Counted from the first letter of the stretch, positions 26,852 through 36,969 are shown. The stretch is DNA of 64,000 nt from Gimesia algae (GCF_007746795.1 NZ_CP036343.1:6751096-6815095); one strand, 5' to 3'. Numbers and translations: made by a program. The notes: generated by a model from the letters alone, not told the origin.

Positions 26852-28335
26852 ACTCTGAAGATAACGTTTCAGTCACTCATCCTCGAACAACGGACGCACA
26901 ACGGCGATTTGAGATTGATCGTTCCTGTCGGGAGGTGGTTGTCTTTTGGTATGTCAGCGCTGTGTGCTGGTTGCTTTTTGGTTCTCTTTTGGCGATGATT
27001 GCCTCCATCAAAATGCACACCCCCGGATTTCTAGCCGATGCAGCCTGGTTGACATTTGGACGTGTGAGGCCTGCCCATCTCAATGCGATGATTTATGGTT
27101 GGGCTTCCATGTCGGGCGTGGGGACGCTGTTATGGCTCATGGCACGATTGAGCAAGATCAAGCTCCCCTGGAGAGAAATGCTTCTGATCGCAGGCATCTA
27201 TTGGAATGTATTTGTTGCGATTGGGATCTGGCAGATTCTGGCCGGAAACGGTACCAGCATTGAGTGGCTTGAGTTTCCCTGGTGGATTTCCATTGCATTG
27301 GGAGCTGTATTTGCGATCCTGATCGTCTTGGCGGTCAAGATGCTGACGACACGCCGTGAAAAACATCTTTATGTATCGCAGTGGTACCTGCTGGGTGCCA
27401 CGATCTGGTTTCCGTTTCTGTACATTACTGCGACAGTGCTGATTCATTCCCCCGCGGCAATTGGAGTTGCCAAGGGAACGACGAACTGGTGGTTTGCTCA
27501 TAACGTCTTGGGATTATGGTTGACTCCGATCGGGCTCGCCTCTGCCTACTATATGATCCCGAAAGTCATCGGGCGTCCCATTTACAGCTACGCGCTTTCC
27601 ATTCTTGGCTTCTGGACACTCGCATTATTCTATAACTGGGCGGGGACACACCATTTAATTGGCGGTCCGCTACCCGCATGGGTCATCACCGTCGGCACGG
27701 TCGGAAGTCTGATGATGTTCGTACCCGTGATCACGGTCGCAGTCAATCATCACATGACAATGGTTAGTCACTTTAAAAAACTGAAATTCAGCCCAACACT
27801 GCGATTTACGGTTTTTGGCGCAATGGCCTACACCGTTGTCAGCGTCCAGGGATCATTGACAGCCCTGCGGACAGTCAATCTCACAGGACATTTTACACAC
27901 TACACCATCGCACATGCTCACCTGGGGGTCTATGCCTTTTACTCGATGGTCGCATACGGTGCCATGTACTATATCATGCCAAGACTCATCGAAAGAGAAT
28001 GGTATAGCAGCAATCTTATCAAGGTTCATTTCTGGTGTACTGCCGTCGGTATAACCATGTACTGGGTTGGGCTGACCTGGGCTGGCTGGTTCCAGGGTAT
28101 GATGATGAACAATCCTGATATTCCATTTCTGGATATCGTTCGCTACACGATCCCTTTCCTCTGGTCACGCAGTATTGCGGGGATTTTGATGACGATCGGT
28201 CACCTTGCTTTTGCGATACTCGTTTTCAGAATGGTACGTCGAGATGGAGCCTGGCTCGTTGAGCCCACTTTGCTTCGATCGATCAAAAACCAGCAAATGG
28301 AGCCAGCACCGCGACTGGAGGGAGCTGACTTATGA
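26848..28335 (+). CDS. ccoN: cbb3-type cytochrome c oxidase subunit I
   Basis: A 495-aa catalytic subunit with about twelve membrane helices. It carries the haem b and haem b3/CuB centre. Haem/copper ligands appear in VRPAHLNAMIYGWASM, NWWFAHNVLGLWLTPIGLASAYYMIPK, VAVNHHMTMV and HYTIAHAHLGVYAF. It reduces oxygen with high affinity and pumps protons in the inner membrane. It overlaps ccoS and ccoO by 4 nt each, so the operon is translationally coupled. Confidence 0.95.
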   Translation: MNSEDNVSVTHPRTTDAQRRFEIDRSCREVVVFWYVSAVCWLLFGSLLAMIASIKMHTPGFLADAAWLTFGRVRPAHLNAMIYGWASMSGVGTLLWLMARLSKIKLPWREMLLIAGIYWNVFVAIGIWQILAGNGTSIEWLEFPWWISIALGAVFAILIVLAVKMLTTRREKHLYVSQWYLLGATIWFPFLYITATVLIHSPAAIGVAKGTTNWWFAHNVLGLWLTPIGLASAYYMIPKVIGRPIYSYALSILGFWTLALFYNWAGTHHLIGGPLPAWVITVGTVGSLMMFVPVITVAVNHHMTMVSHFKKLKFSPTLRFTVFGAMAYTVVSVQGSLTALRTVNLTGHFTHYTIAHAHLGVYAFYSMVAYGAMYYIMPRLIEREWYSSNLIKVHFWCTAVGITMYWVGLTWAGWFQGMMMNNPDIPFLDIVRYTIPFLWSRSIAGILMTIGHLAFAILVFRMVRRDGAWLVEPTLLRSIKNQQMEPAPRLEGADL

Positions 28336-28961
28336 ATCGTATTTCCGTAATCATCCTTGGAATCTTTGCCGTTGTCATCGCTTCTTTAATGGGATTAGTC
28401 ATTGTTCCCAACTGGCAGTTTGAAGAGATGCAACCGGTTGAAATCATTTCCGCTGATGGGAGCAAAGCAGTTTATCCCCAGAAATTAGACAGCTGGCGTG
28501 AAGCCCCTGGGCGTGAAGTGTATCGCGGACTCGGCTGCATTTACTGCCATTCGCAGCAGGTACGTCCTGAAGGTTTTGGGGCAGACATTGATCGTGGCTG
28601 GGGGAGTAGACGCTCTGTCCCACGCGACTATGTGTTTCAGTCTCCTCCTTATCTGGGAACGATGCGCACAGGCCCTGACCTGGCTAATATTGGAATCAGA
28701 CAACCGATCGAAGAATGGCACCTGATGCATCTATTTGATCCTCAGATCACGTCTCCCGGTTCGACGATGCCCTCTTTCAAGTTTCTTTTTGAAACACATG
28801 AAGGTTCAGAACCAATGACTTCCATCGGAATTCCTGCGATTCAACTACCCAAAGCATATACAAAAAAACCAACCTGGATTGTACCAAAGAAAGAGGCGAT
28901 GGATTTAGTCGCGTATTTTCTGACTCTACATCAGAAATTTGATTTGAAAGATGTCAAATGA
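28332..28961 (+). CDS. ccoO: cbb3-type oxidase mono-haem subunit CcoO
   Basis: A 209-aa membrane-anchored cytochrome c. One N-terminal helix (residues about 4-25), then haem c motif C69-x2-C72-H73 (GCIYCHSQQVRPE) and a distal Met in SPGSTMPSF. It passes electrons to CcoN. Overlaps ccoN and ccoP by 4 nt. Confidence 0.95.
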   Translation: MNRISVIILGIFAVVIASLMGLVIVPNWQFEEMQPVEIISADGSKAVYPQKLDSWREAPGREVYRGLGCIYCHSQQVRPEGFGADIDRGWGSRRSVPRDYVFQSPPYLGTMRTGPDLANIGIRQPIEEWHLMHLFDPQITSPGSTMPSFKFLFETHEGSEPMTSIGIPAIQLPKAYTKKPTWIVPKKEAMDLVAYFLTLHQKFDLKDVK

Positions 28962-29710
28962 CCGAGCCAGAACAAAGTGGGAATATGCATGCCCTCAATC
29001 CTTTTGAGCAGGAAAATCGCGAGTCCACCGATGTTCCAGAACTGCATCGTGCCGTTCTCCGCGAACAATTTGAACCATCGGAAGGAGAGCAACGCGCGCC
29101 ACTGTTACTGTTACTCGGAATCATTGCCATGGCGATGTTTGGCGGTTGGTATCTATCTGCCTACGATGGGGATTTCGATCCTCACAATTATGATGGCCCC
29201 GATGCTTTTACTTCGACGGGACGGGAGACCGACAATCGGACTCCCAAGGTAATTGACCCCATGTTACTGGGAAAAAGGATTTACAATAACTGTCTCTCTT
29301 GCCACCAGCCAAATGGGGAAGGCTTGCCAGGGAAATATCCCCCACTCAATCAGTCAGAATGGGTTGCTGGTGACGATCGGATTCTGGCACGTATCCTGCT
29401 CAGTGGACTTACCGGACCTATCACAGTCAAAGACAAGAGATTCAACGGTCAAATGCCGGGATGGGGTCAATTGAGTGATCGCGATCTTGCTGCTCTGCTC
29501 ACCTATGTACGTGCCTCTTGGGAGAATGAGTTTCCGGCTGTCTCAGAGTCGACCATCACCGAGGCCCGGTCGGAGATCGGAACACGTGAAGCGTGGACGC
29601 TCGAAGAGCTGAAATCACTCAAATTACCGGCAAAAGCAAAGAGCGATCAGGATCATGCAGAACCAGAAGCCTCCTCAAAACAGGATCAGAATCGTGAGCT
29701 GAAGAAATGA
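28958..29710 (+). CDS. ccoP: CcoP-like cytochrome c subunit (mono-haem)
   Basis: A 250-aa cytochrome c subunit. One membrane helix lies at about 48-66 (PLLLLLGIIAMAMFGGWYL). There is a single haem motif C112-x2-C115-H116 (NCLSCHQPNGEG) with distal Met in NGQMPGWG. Canonical CcoP has two haems, so this is a shortened mono-haem version. The C-terminal tail is charged (SDQDHAEPEASSKQDQ). It overlaps ccoO and ccoI by 4 nt each. Call by position and haem domain. Confidence 0.85.
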   Translation: MTEPEQSGNMHALNPFEQENRESTDVPELHRAVLREQFEPSEGEQRAPLLLLLGIIAMAMFGGWYLSAYDGDFDPHNYDGPDAFTSTGRETDNRTPKVIDPMLLGKRIYNNCLSCHQPNGEGLPGKYPPLNQSEWVAGDDRILARILLSGLTGPITVKDKRFNGQMPGWGQLSDRDLAALLTYVRASWENEFPAVSESTITEARSEIGTREAWTLEELKSLKLPAKAKSDQDHAEPEASSKQDQNRELKK

Positions 29711-31827
29711 GTTGTTGCCATTCCACCACCGAACCGCCTCGCGAAAGGCCACAGGCATTGCTGCCTGCAGAAGCGACAGATAGACAGTTTCTCTGGCGTG
29801 TCATTCGCCTGGTTTTTGCAGCGTTTATAGCCGGGAACAGCATGTTGTTTGCTCTGACATTCAATCTTTCAACCATGGAACCAGCAATACGTCACTGGTT
29901 TCTGTTCGGTTTACTGTTTTCCGTGGTCCTGGTTGCTTCACTACTCGCCCCCCCGTTTATAACTGGACTGAAATCAAGCTGGAAACAGCGTCGACTGGGA
30001 GTCGAATCCCTGTTCCTGCTGGGGATATCAGGCGCGATTGGAATTTCCCTGAAAGCTGTCTTCACAGATCAGGGACCAGTCTATTTTGAAGTGGTGAATA
30101 TCCTGCTTGTGATTTACAGTTTTGGGACATTAGTGAAACACAGAACGCAGCAGCACATTGCACACGCCAGTCATTCTCCTTTCGATCACCTGTCGACCTG
30201 TGTAATTGAAACCCCGTCCGGGGAGTATCTTCACGTTCCGATCTCACAAGTCCAGAAAAAAGATCGTGTTCGTCTAGCTGCAGGTGAAATGGTTCCTGTT
30301 GACGGGTTTATCGTTTTGGGGGAAGCGTTTATTTCTGAAAGCGGCATGACGGGAGAACCCTATATTCGGCCTAAAGCGAAAGGCGATTTCCTTTATGCCA
30401 CCAGCCTGGTATTAGATGCACCACTGGTCCTGGAGGCAAGCCATTCCGGCTACGTTCGCGAGATTGATGCGATTCAACGGATCATCGAAAAAATCAGACA
30501 GACGCCTGGTCACTGGGAGTCAGTCGCCGAGCGGATTGCCAGCTGGTTCACTCCTTTTGTGTGTGCTGTGGCGATTTCCGCATTTATCATCTGGACAACC
30601 ATCGACAGTGTTTCGACCGGTTTGTTTACAGCTCTGGCAGTGTTACTGGTCGCCTGCCCCTGCGCTTTCGGATTTGCTACTCCGATTACCGTCTGGCAGG
30701 CCAACTCAAAAATGTTTGAGCTCGGAATAGCACCACAACGAGGTGATCTCATTGAGCGGCTGGCGGAAATCGATACGATTGCCTTTGACAAAACCGGCAC
30801 ATTGACTGTCGTGGAGCCGATGCTCTCCGCCGTCGATGTTCGGCCGGATTGTCAATGGTCGCGTGAAGAACTATTACAGATTGCCGCTACTATGGAAGCA
30901 CAATCTCACCATCCGCTTGCCGCGGCCTTTCATTGTGATGACACGAGCCAGTTCACCTGTGATTCATTCAACGCCATACCAGCTGTTGGTATCCAGGCAG
31001 TTGTCAGGTGTGACAATCAGCGACACGAAGTCTTTCTCGGGCGCATGCTCAGGGACTCTGATTCGATCAAGGTCAAACACAGTTCGTGGCTTCAGAAACT
31101 GCCCACGGCTGACGAGTCAGTCGTTTTTGTGCTGGTGATGAGTATTGACGGAGAGATGAGCGCGCGATTCCAGATTTCAGAGACTGCGTTCGACAGTGTG
31201 CCCGGTGGCATGGCATTATTGAAAGAGGCTGGAGTGCAAACACTGATTCTATCTGGGGACAGTTCTCCCCGGGTTCACGGCTTACCTGCAGATATCACGC
31301 TGAGAGCAATGTCCCCTCAGGATAAGGCCGATCAGATCCGTCAGTTGAATCAGGAAGGGGCGCACGTACTGTTTGTCGGGGATGGAATTAATGATGCGCT
31401 GGCAATGGCGGAGAGTGATATTGCAGTCGCAGTCGCGGAAGGTTCCGAGATCCTGCACGAAGCGGCAGATCAGGTCTGGTATGGAACAGACCTGAGAGTC
31501 TTTTCACAGTTGATCGATTTGTCGCGACGGACAATCAAGCGACTCAGCACGACTTTGCGATTCGCACTCGTCTACAACACGATCGGTATGATCGTGGCTG
31601 CGAATGGATATTTGCATCCGGTGTTCGCCGCCGTACTGATGCTCGGTTCCAGTTTGTTCGTGGTAATTCGTTCCATGGATCCAGGATCGCCAGCGCCTGT
31701 TCGGATTCCACGCGACAGAGACTCCCTGCTGAAGACTCCCAAGACAACACCTGTTCCGAATAGACTTGTTCAGATATCATTCACCCCCTGCTATTCAAAA
31801 TCGCAACAAGCGAAGCCAAGTAGGTAA
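29707..31827 (+). CDS. ccoI: Copper-transporting P1B-type ATPase (CcoI-like)
   Basis: A 706-aa heavy-metal P-type ATPase, probably the copper pump that supplies cbb3 oxidase assembly. Motifs: ESGMTGEP in the actuator domain, CPC at 317-319 in a membrane helix, phosphorylation site D361-KTGTLT, SHHPLA in the nucleotide domain, and VGDGINDALAMAESD in the hinge. The N-terminus lacks the usual HMA metal-binding domain; there is only MSCCHSTTE. Overlaps ccoP by 4 nt; last gene of the operon. Confidence 0.9.
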   Translation: MSCCHSTTEPPRERPQALLPAEATDRQFLWRVIRLVFAAFIAGNSMLFALTFNLSTMEPAIRHWFLFGLLFSVVLVASLLAPPFITGLKSSWKQRRLGVESLFLLGISGAIGISLKAVFTDQGPVYFEVVNILLVIYSFGTLVKHRTQQHIAHASHSPFDHLSTCVIETPSGEYLHVPISQVQKKDRVRLAAGEMVPVDGFIVLGEAFISESGMTGEPYIRPKAKGDFLYATSLVLDAPLVLEASHSGYVREIDAIQRIIEKIRQTPGHWESVAERIASWFTPFVCAVAISAFIIWTTIDSVSTGLFTALAVLLVACPCAFGFATPITVWQANSKMFELGIAPQRGDLIERLAEIDTIAFDKTGTLTVVEPMLSAVDVRPDCQWSREELLQIAATMEAQSHHPLAAAFHCDDTSQFTCDSFNAIPAVGIQAVVRCDNQRHEVFLGRMLRDSDSIKVKHSSWLQKLPTADESVVFVLVMSIDGEMSARFQISETAFDSVPGGMALLKEAGVQTLILSGDSSPRVHGLPADITLRAMSPQDKADQIRQLNQEGAHVLFVGDGINDALAMAESDIAVAVAEGSEILHEAADQVWYGTDLRVFSQLIDLSRRTIKRLSTTLRFALVYNTIGMIVAANGYLHPVFAAVLMLGSSLFVVIRSMDPGSPAPVRIPRDRDSLLKTPKTTPVPNRLVQISFTPCYSKSQQAKPSR

Positions 31828-31916
31828 TCTTATTTTAACGTTTGAAATTCTGAAGACCATGAGTTTTTAATATCGCTGGTAGTTTTGGATGAGGCTGATC
31901 ACTGCCATTGATGAAC

Positions 31917-32304
31917 TCAACTACCATCTTGAATAAGGAGCCGAATGATGAGTAGTAGAACCAAACCTGATATGAAAGAGAGCAAATGGACAATATTGAT
32001 GTGAATGTCTGTATCCTATTTGGTCTCGGGGATAAGGTCGGTGGCATCGATGTAAATGAAGTTGCCAGCCGCAAAGGGAATTAGCAATGCAACGTCTATT
32101 TGAGCTGAGACTGTATAAGCAATCAACCCGCCGAGAGGGAATGTCAAGGCAGAGAGGAAGTTGTAGATAAGCGCATTGGATTTCTTCCAACCTCCGTGCA
32201 CCAAAATACCAAAATCTCCCAGTTCTTGCGGTACTTCATGTGCTGCTGCGCGTCGGATACAAAAAGACTGTCGCCCCTTAAGTTCAAGAGACAATTGATT
32301 GACA
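31917..32304 (-). pseudogene. ZIP metal transporter C-terminal remnant
   Basis: The frame reads [34 protein letters not shown]...[19 protein letters not shown], an in-frame TAG (32018-32016), then DTDIHINIVHLLSFISGLVLLLIIRLLIQDGS and a stop. The HEVPQE metal-binding helix is the ZIP family signature. The 5' part is cut off where the IS3 copy begins (about 32305). It is therefore an IS-truncated gene with a nonsense codon. Confidence 0.8.
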
Positions 32305-32696
32305 TGCCCCCAAGTATGACACCAGCCACAAGACTTAGTGTCCTATTGTATCAATGACTGTTCTGTTTGTCTGCTGGAGCGGAGCGGAAGCAGGCAAACA
32401 GAACAGTTTTGCCTCCGGTACCGGGGCCCGGTATCCCAGAGAACTGTGTGGTCGGATTGTGTTGTATTCTTTCCGCCAACGTTCTATCAGAACCTTCGCT
32501 TCCAATAACGTATCGAAGACTTCTCCATTCAGCAATTCATCTCTTAGCTTTCCGTTGAATGATTCAATGTAGCCATTCTCCCAAGGGCTACCTGGCTCGA
32601 TAAATAACGTCTTCACTTCAATTCTCCGTAACCAGTCGCGAACTTTTTTTGCTGTGAACTCAGGACCATTATCACTTCGAACATGATCAGGTGACG
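32305..32696 (-). mobile_element. Partial IS3-family copy (3' end of orfB)
   Basis: About 390 bp starting with the IS end TGCCCCCAAGTATGACACCAG and running through the C-terminal part of orfB (EFTAKKVRDWLRRIEVKTLFIEPGSPWENGYIESFNG...). It is a near-duplicate of the corresponding end of the IS3 copy that follows at 32697. The second element begins directly after GATCAGG in this copy, so one IS3 copy sits inside or against another. Confidence 0.85.
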
Positions 32697-32726
32697 TGCC
32701 CCCAAGTATGACACCAGTCACATGAC

Positions 32727-33620
32727 TTAGTGTCCGATTGTATCAATGACTGTTCTGTTTGTCTGCTGGAGCGGAGCGGAAGCAGGCAAACAGAACAGTT
32801 TTGCCTCCGGTACCGGGGCCCGGTATCCCAGAGAACTGTGTGGTCGGATTGTGTTGTATTCTTTCCGCCAACGCTCTATCAGAACCTTAGCTTCCAATAA
32901 CGTATCGAAGACTTCTCCATTCAGGAATTCATCTCTTAGCTTTCCGTTGAATGATTCGATGTAGCCGTTCTCCCAAGGACTGCCTGGCTCGATAAATAAC
33001 GTCTTCACTTCGATTTTCCGTAACCAGTCGCGAACTTTTTTAGCTGTGAACTCAGGACCATTATCACTTCGAATGTGATCAGGAACACCGCGACGTACAA
33101 ACAGGTCACTTAGACGCTCCAATATGTTTTCACTGTTGAGCCTCCTTTCGACATCAATTGTCAGACATTCTCTGGTATATTCATCAAGCATGGTCAATAT
33201 CCGGAAGGCCCGTCAATCGTGTGTGCGACAATGCACAAAGTCATAAGTCCAGACATGGTCTTTATGTGTCGGACGAAGTCGGACACACGAGCCATCATTA
33301 AACCACAGACGTCGCCGTTTAGGCTGTTTTCGAGGCACTTTCAGTCATTCTTGTCTCCAGAGACGTTCTACCCGTTTATGGTTCACTTTCCATCCACGCT
33401 GCCTAAGTAGCTGAGTAACACGACGATAACCCTAACGCCCAAATTGGGTCGCCAGTTCGATCATCTCTCGGATCAACCTTGGTTCATCAGAGGAAACAAA
33501 TCGCTGCCTGCGCTGTGTCGACCTGGACTGCCCCAGAACACGACAGGCTCGGCGTTCTGAGACTTGATCCCTTCCTATAGAATCCCGTACGAAATTCACT
33601 GCCTTGCTCCGTTTCGACGG
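32727..33620 (-). pseudogene. IS3-family orfB transposase, disrupted
   Basis: The 3' part (32727-33197) is open and encodes the DDE integrase core: TMLDEYTRECLTIDV, SDNGPEFTAKKVRDWL and SPWENGYIESFNGKLRDEF...RPHSSLGY. Upstream of 33197 the expected DFVHCRTHDGRPFRIL is broken by frameshifts, and more damage follows toward 33600. It is probably inactive. Confidence 0.85.
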
Positions 33621-33622
33621 GC

Positions 33623-33901
33623 TTAGAAGTTTCCCGAGGCTGCTTCCCTCAGAATCGATTTATCCAGTTCTGATTCTGCCAGTAACTTTTTGAGACGATT
33701 GTTCTCTTTTTCAAGTTCTTTCAACCGTTTTGCCTGATCCATCCGTAGTCCACCATATTCACGACGCCATTTATAATAGGTCTGCTGATGAATACCGAGC
33801 TTCTTGCACATCAGAGGAATGGTCATTCCCTGAGAGAGGTGAACCTCGGCTTCCCGGAGCTTAGAAATAATCTGTTCGGAAGAATGACGTTTCGTGGGCA
33901 T
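33623..33901 (-). CDS. IS3-family orfA transposase
   Basis: A 92-aa OrfA with an HTH (SSEQIISKLREAEVHLSQGM...KLGIHQQTYYKWRREYGG) and a leucine zipper (LKELEKENNRLKKLLAESELDKSILREAA). It is intact, with SD AGGAGG. It normally acts as part of an OrfAB fusion by frameshifting; here the partner is damaged. Confidence 0.9.
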   Translation of the reverse strand: MPTKRHSSEQIISKLREAEVHLSQGMTIPLMCKKLGIHQQTYYKWRREYGGLRMDQAKRLKELEKENNRLKKLLAESELDKSILREAASGNF

Positions 33902-33989
33902 GATCGCCTCCTTTTCTAGGTCCAGAAACCTGAATTGTATATCAAGCTCTGGTTTCGGTTAAAGGGGGCACCCATGACTTACGCCGTGT

Positions 33990-34191
33990 CAAGCCTCCGT
34001 TTCAATTGTTTTCTCGATTTTAAATTTACGCGGATATAGGCACCCATTCGCGCCGTCCGGCTGAACGCCGTCGCGCAGATTACAATTCAATCAGTGAGCC
34101 GCCCATTCACGTCACCGGTGCAGAGTATTCCTCACCAGCCCCCTTCGCGGGCCGAACTCACTGCTTTCGCGTAAATTATCTCTTCTCTCTT
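33990..34191 (-). ncRNA. Candidate bridge RNA region of IS110 copy 1
   Basis: About 200 nt between the transposase stop and the 3' inverted repeat, identical in the two copies as far as checked by eye. It is rich in local complementarity (for example CAGTGAG with CTCACTG, and CGGCGTTCAGCCGGACGGCG). IS1111-group elements are known to encode their bridge RNA in this position. RNA expression is inferred. Confidence 0.5.
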
Positions 34192-35196
34192 TCAAACCGG
34201 TTGTACTGAATGCTCAGTCTGCCAACGGAATAATCGTTTCCAGGAAATCTCCGCGAGTTTGCAAGCTACAGCAACCCGGGCTTTCTTGGCTCCAGATCGT
34301 TTACGAATTCGGGTATAAAACCTTTTCAAGGGAACATCGCGCCGAATCACGTGAATCGCTACTTCGGTCAGAACCCAACGTAACCAGGGAGGTCCTTGCC
34401 TGGTAATGGAGCCATAATAACAGTGACCTCCCGATTGATTCACTTTCGATGTCAATCCTGCATAAGCCCCTACTTGTTTTGCAGAGCGAAATCGTTCGAC
34501 TTCCCCCAGTTCGGCGACAATGACCAGAGCAGTATACAGTCCGATTCCGTGAATATTGAGTAATGCTTCTACCTGAGGAAAGGATACTTGTAGTTCTTCC
34601 AGTTGCTGATCGATCACGTTAATTTGCTCTGTAAAGTGATCAAGCCGAGTGATTAGCTCATCACGGATCAGATTGTCAATGGACGAAAACGATTGATCCC
34701 GGAACCATTTGATTCCTCGAGGACCAAAAGGGATTCGATAGGGGGCGTCCTGGTTATTACGCGCCAATAATGCGCGTAAACCAATCTTGATCTGAGCTCT
34801 GTCACGAGCTAGTCCGGCGCGGTGGCGTGTGATTTCTCTCAGTTGCTGATAATCGTCTGGGGGAATATAGGAGAGTGGGATCTGGTTAATCCGTAACAGA
34901 TTCACCAGGAGTTGACAGTCCAGGCGATCTGTTTTGGCTCGTCGTTGAATCATCAAGCGTAATTTTGCAGGATGAGCCAACAGAATGGTTCCTTCCTCAG
35001 AGAGTAATTTATAAAGCCAGCGATAGGTCGCAGTAGACTCGACAACCGCCCGGAAAGGTTTGAGTGGTTGTAGAAAATCGAGAATCGCATTTGTGTTCAG
35101 ACACTCAATTGTCACAGGAGAGACAACTTCTCCAGAATCATTGACCGCCGACATGACAACCGTCCTCCGATGAAGATCGATACCAATGTGCCACAT
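34192..35196 (-). CDS. IS110-family transposase (copy 1)
   Basis: A 334-aa DEDD-type recombinase. The RuvC-like N-terminus has D7 (IGIDLHRR), E in VVESTATYRW and D residues in AKTDRLDCQLL. The C-terminal transposase_20 domain has LLNIHGIGLYTALVIVAELG and the catalytic-Ser region YAGLTSKVNQSGG. A very good SD (AAAGGAGGT) precedes the ATG. The protein is identical to that of copy 2. Confidence 0.95.
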   Translation of the reverse strand: MWHIGIDLHRRTVVMSAVNDSGEVVSPVTIECLNTNAILDFLQPLKPFRAVVESTATYRWLYKLLSEEGTILLAHPAKLRLMIQRRAKTDRLDCQLLVNLLRINQIPLSYIPPDDYQQLREITRHRAGLARDRAQIKIGLRALLARNNQDAPYRIPFGPRGIKWFRDQSFSSIDNLIRDELITRLDHFTEQINVIDQQLEELQVSFPQVEALLNIHGIGLYTALVIVAELGEVERFRSAKQVGAYAGLTSKVNQSGGHCYYGSITRQGPPWLRWVLTEVAIHVIRRDVPLKRFYTRIRKRSGAKKARVAVACKLAEISWKRLFRWQTEHSVQPV

Positions 35197-35513
35197 GGAT
35201 TTACCTCCTTTGTAGAATGTTCAGATCTTGGATAACTGGAACACTCATTATAACGTTTCAGGGAAGAGGCTTGACACGGCGGTCATAGTATCATGTCAAC
35301 CCATAAAGCTCCCATTCTGGTCCTCCGTGTAAACAACAGTCAGAAAACGTAGCGCCGGGCGGGCGAAAAATGTAGCGATGGTTGCGGGGAGATTCCGGCG
35401 AATGTGGCTGGGCTCGCAGGAAAGGTGAGTCCTTTTCTTACTTCGTCTTGATTGACTTGTCGCCTGAGCTTTTTGTACGACGACGTTTAGCGTCCTGTAA
35501 TCGGTAGCTTTCA

Positions 35514-36135
35514 CCAGCGGTTTTTACTTCGCTTTTGCTTGCGGTGATTGTTCGCTCTTACTCTGTTTTATCGACTCTTTGAACCGGTAGCTTTCGCCAT
35601 TCATCTCAAAGATTGAACAATGATGAGTTAATCGATCCAATAGCGCAGCCGTCATTCGTTCGCCCTGAAAGATTTGCCCCAGTCGCTAAATGCTAAGTTG
35701 CTGGTAATCAATAAACTGCGGCGTTCGTAACGATCTGCAAAAACCTGGAACAACAATTCTGCTCCGGCACGACTGAAAGACAAGTAACCTAATTCATCAA
35801 CGATTAGTAAATCAATTTTGTCGAGTCTCTTCAGGAATCGATCTAAACTGTACTGCTTTTGAGCTTCTTCTAATTGAGTCACCAGCGAAGCTGCGGTGAA
35901 GAATTTCGTTTTGATTCCTTCACGACAGGCTGATAATCCCAACCCAATCGATAGATGCGTTTTCCCAGTTCCCGGCTGCCCAAGCAGACAGACATTGGAA
36001 CATTGACGGACCCATTCGCAACGGGACAGTTCCAGGATTTTCTGTTTGCTGATCGATTTGATCGCTGAGAAATCGTAATCCTCCAAGCCCTTTTCCATCG
36101 GGAACTGTGCCTGTTTGATCCGGTTCGCTAACCCG
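35514..36135 (-). pseudogene. IS21-family helper ATPase IstB, truncated and frameshifted
   Basis: The frame from about 36130 reads LANRIKQAQFPMEKGLEDYDFSAIKSISKQ, Walker A LLGQPGTGKTHL and Walker B LLIVDELGYLSF, then SNLAFSDWG. A missing nucleotide near 35683 shifts the frame; the normal end (QIFQGERMTAALLDRLTHHCSIFEMNGESYRFKES) follows in another frame to about 35526. The N-terminal about 60 residues and istA are absent. Inactive remnant. Confidence 0.85.
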
Positions 36136-36249
36136 GATTATTAACAGGTTTTTCGATTATTCAATAATGGCATTTCTGGGGGGATATTGAGGGATCGGAT
36201 TTGCAGCAGGGGTGACGGCCCCCTTTCCCCCGTTGGGGGGGGGCATGGA

Positions 36250-36935
36250 CGATATTGATTGTTGGGGTTCAGGTGAGCGTTGAGACGATGCTCTTAAGAA
36301 GGGGGACAACCGGCGAGACCGAGTTGGAATGTCTTGTCGCAAAACTTCTCGAAGTGGTGCAGGTAGGGCCAATGGCGTGGCAGGATGATTAAAATTCGAC
36401 GACTGCTGACGCGAATTTCCGCAGCGACTTTGATCAGGCGAGTACGCCAGGTACATGGTTGTCCTTCGCCAAGTGGATCTTCTCGACGGCGACGATTTTG
36501 CTGCTGACGTCTTGAGTTCTCCGGCTGTGCATTTGGGGGAACGCCATCGATTACTTTTTCAGCAGGAGGCTCGGCGATCAGTTGCCGTGCGCGGACGAGC
36601 AAGTTGTGAGCCAGGCAATGAAGATTCAAACGGAACAGGTTCTCCATATAGCGATGATCGCTACGACGATCTGCCTCCAATCCGCACTTTAATTCTTTAT
36701 TTCTCCGTGTTATAAAGAGAAAAAGGGCGCTTTCTCCGCGGATGACATAATCATCGTAAGCACCTTCGGGGCAGATTGCAGCACCCGAACGATTAGTAAC
36801 AATGGCTCGCCGATTGGTTCCTTCCGGTCCCGCTTCCACCTTGATGACGATTTGCCGAGAGTGCGGCCAGGTTTTCGCCTGATATTCACATGTGTGTAAG
36901 ATTCTCTGCTTTTGACTGGGCTGTTCATATTGCTC
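36250..36935 (-). pseudogene. IS1380-family transposase C-terminal remnant
   Basis: The frame reads TCEYQAKTWPHSRQIVIKVEAGPEGTNRRAIVTN, then CGLEADRRSDHRYMENLFRLNLHCLAHNLLVRARQ and GEGQPCTWRTRLIKVAAE, the end of an IS1380 transposase. The N-terminal half is missing. A piece of the preceding part of the same kind of transposase lies at 62211-62417, so one element may have been split by rearrangement. Confidence 0.8.
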
Positions 36936-36969
36936 AATAACCTTTCATCGTAGCGTTTCGCTGATCTGT

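Larger units (their letters stand above)
32697..33970 (-). mobile_element. Degenerate IS3-family element
   Basis: Bounded by TGCCCCC at 32697 and its inverted form ending at 33970; the ends read TGCCCCCAAGTATGACACCAG and TGCCCCCTTTAACCGAAACCAG. It contains orfA (33623-33901) and a damaged orfB. Its right end touches the IS110 copy that starts at 33967. Confidence 0.85.
33967..35298 (-). mobile_element. IS110/IS1111-type element, copy 1
   Basis: A 1332-bp segment matched by an inverted copy at 62412-63743, judged by exact agreement of both ends, equal length and an identical 334-aa transposase. Subterminal inverted repeats GCCGTGTCAAGCCTC/GAGGCTTGACACGGC lie 16-18 nt inside the shared ends, as in the IS1111 subgroup. 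The long non-coding part is 3' of the transposase. The outer flank is the IS3 end; the inner flank is an IS21 remnant. Confidence 0.92.

Noticed and set aside
36157..36456. 99-aa minus-strand frame rich in Pro and Ser
   Set aside because: It is an off-frame reading of the IS1380 end.
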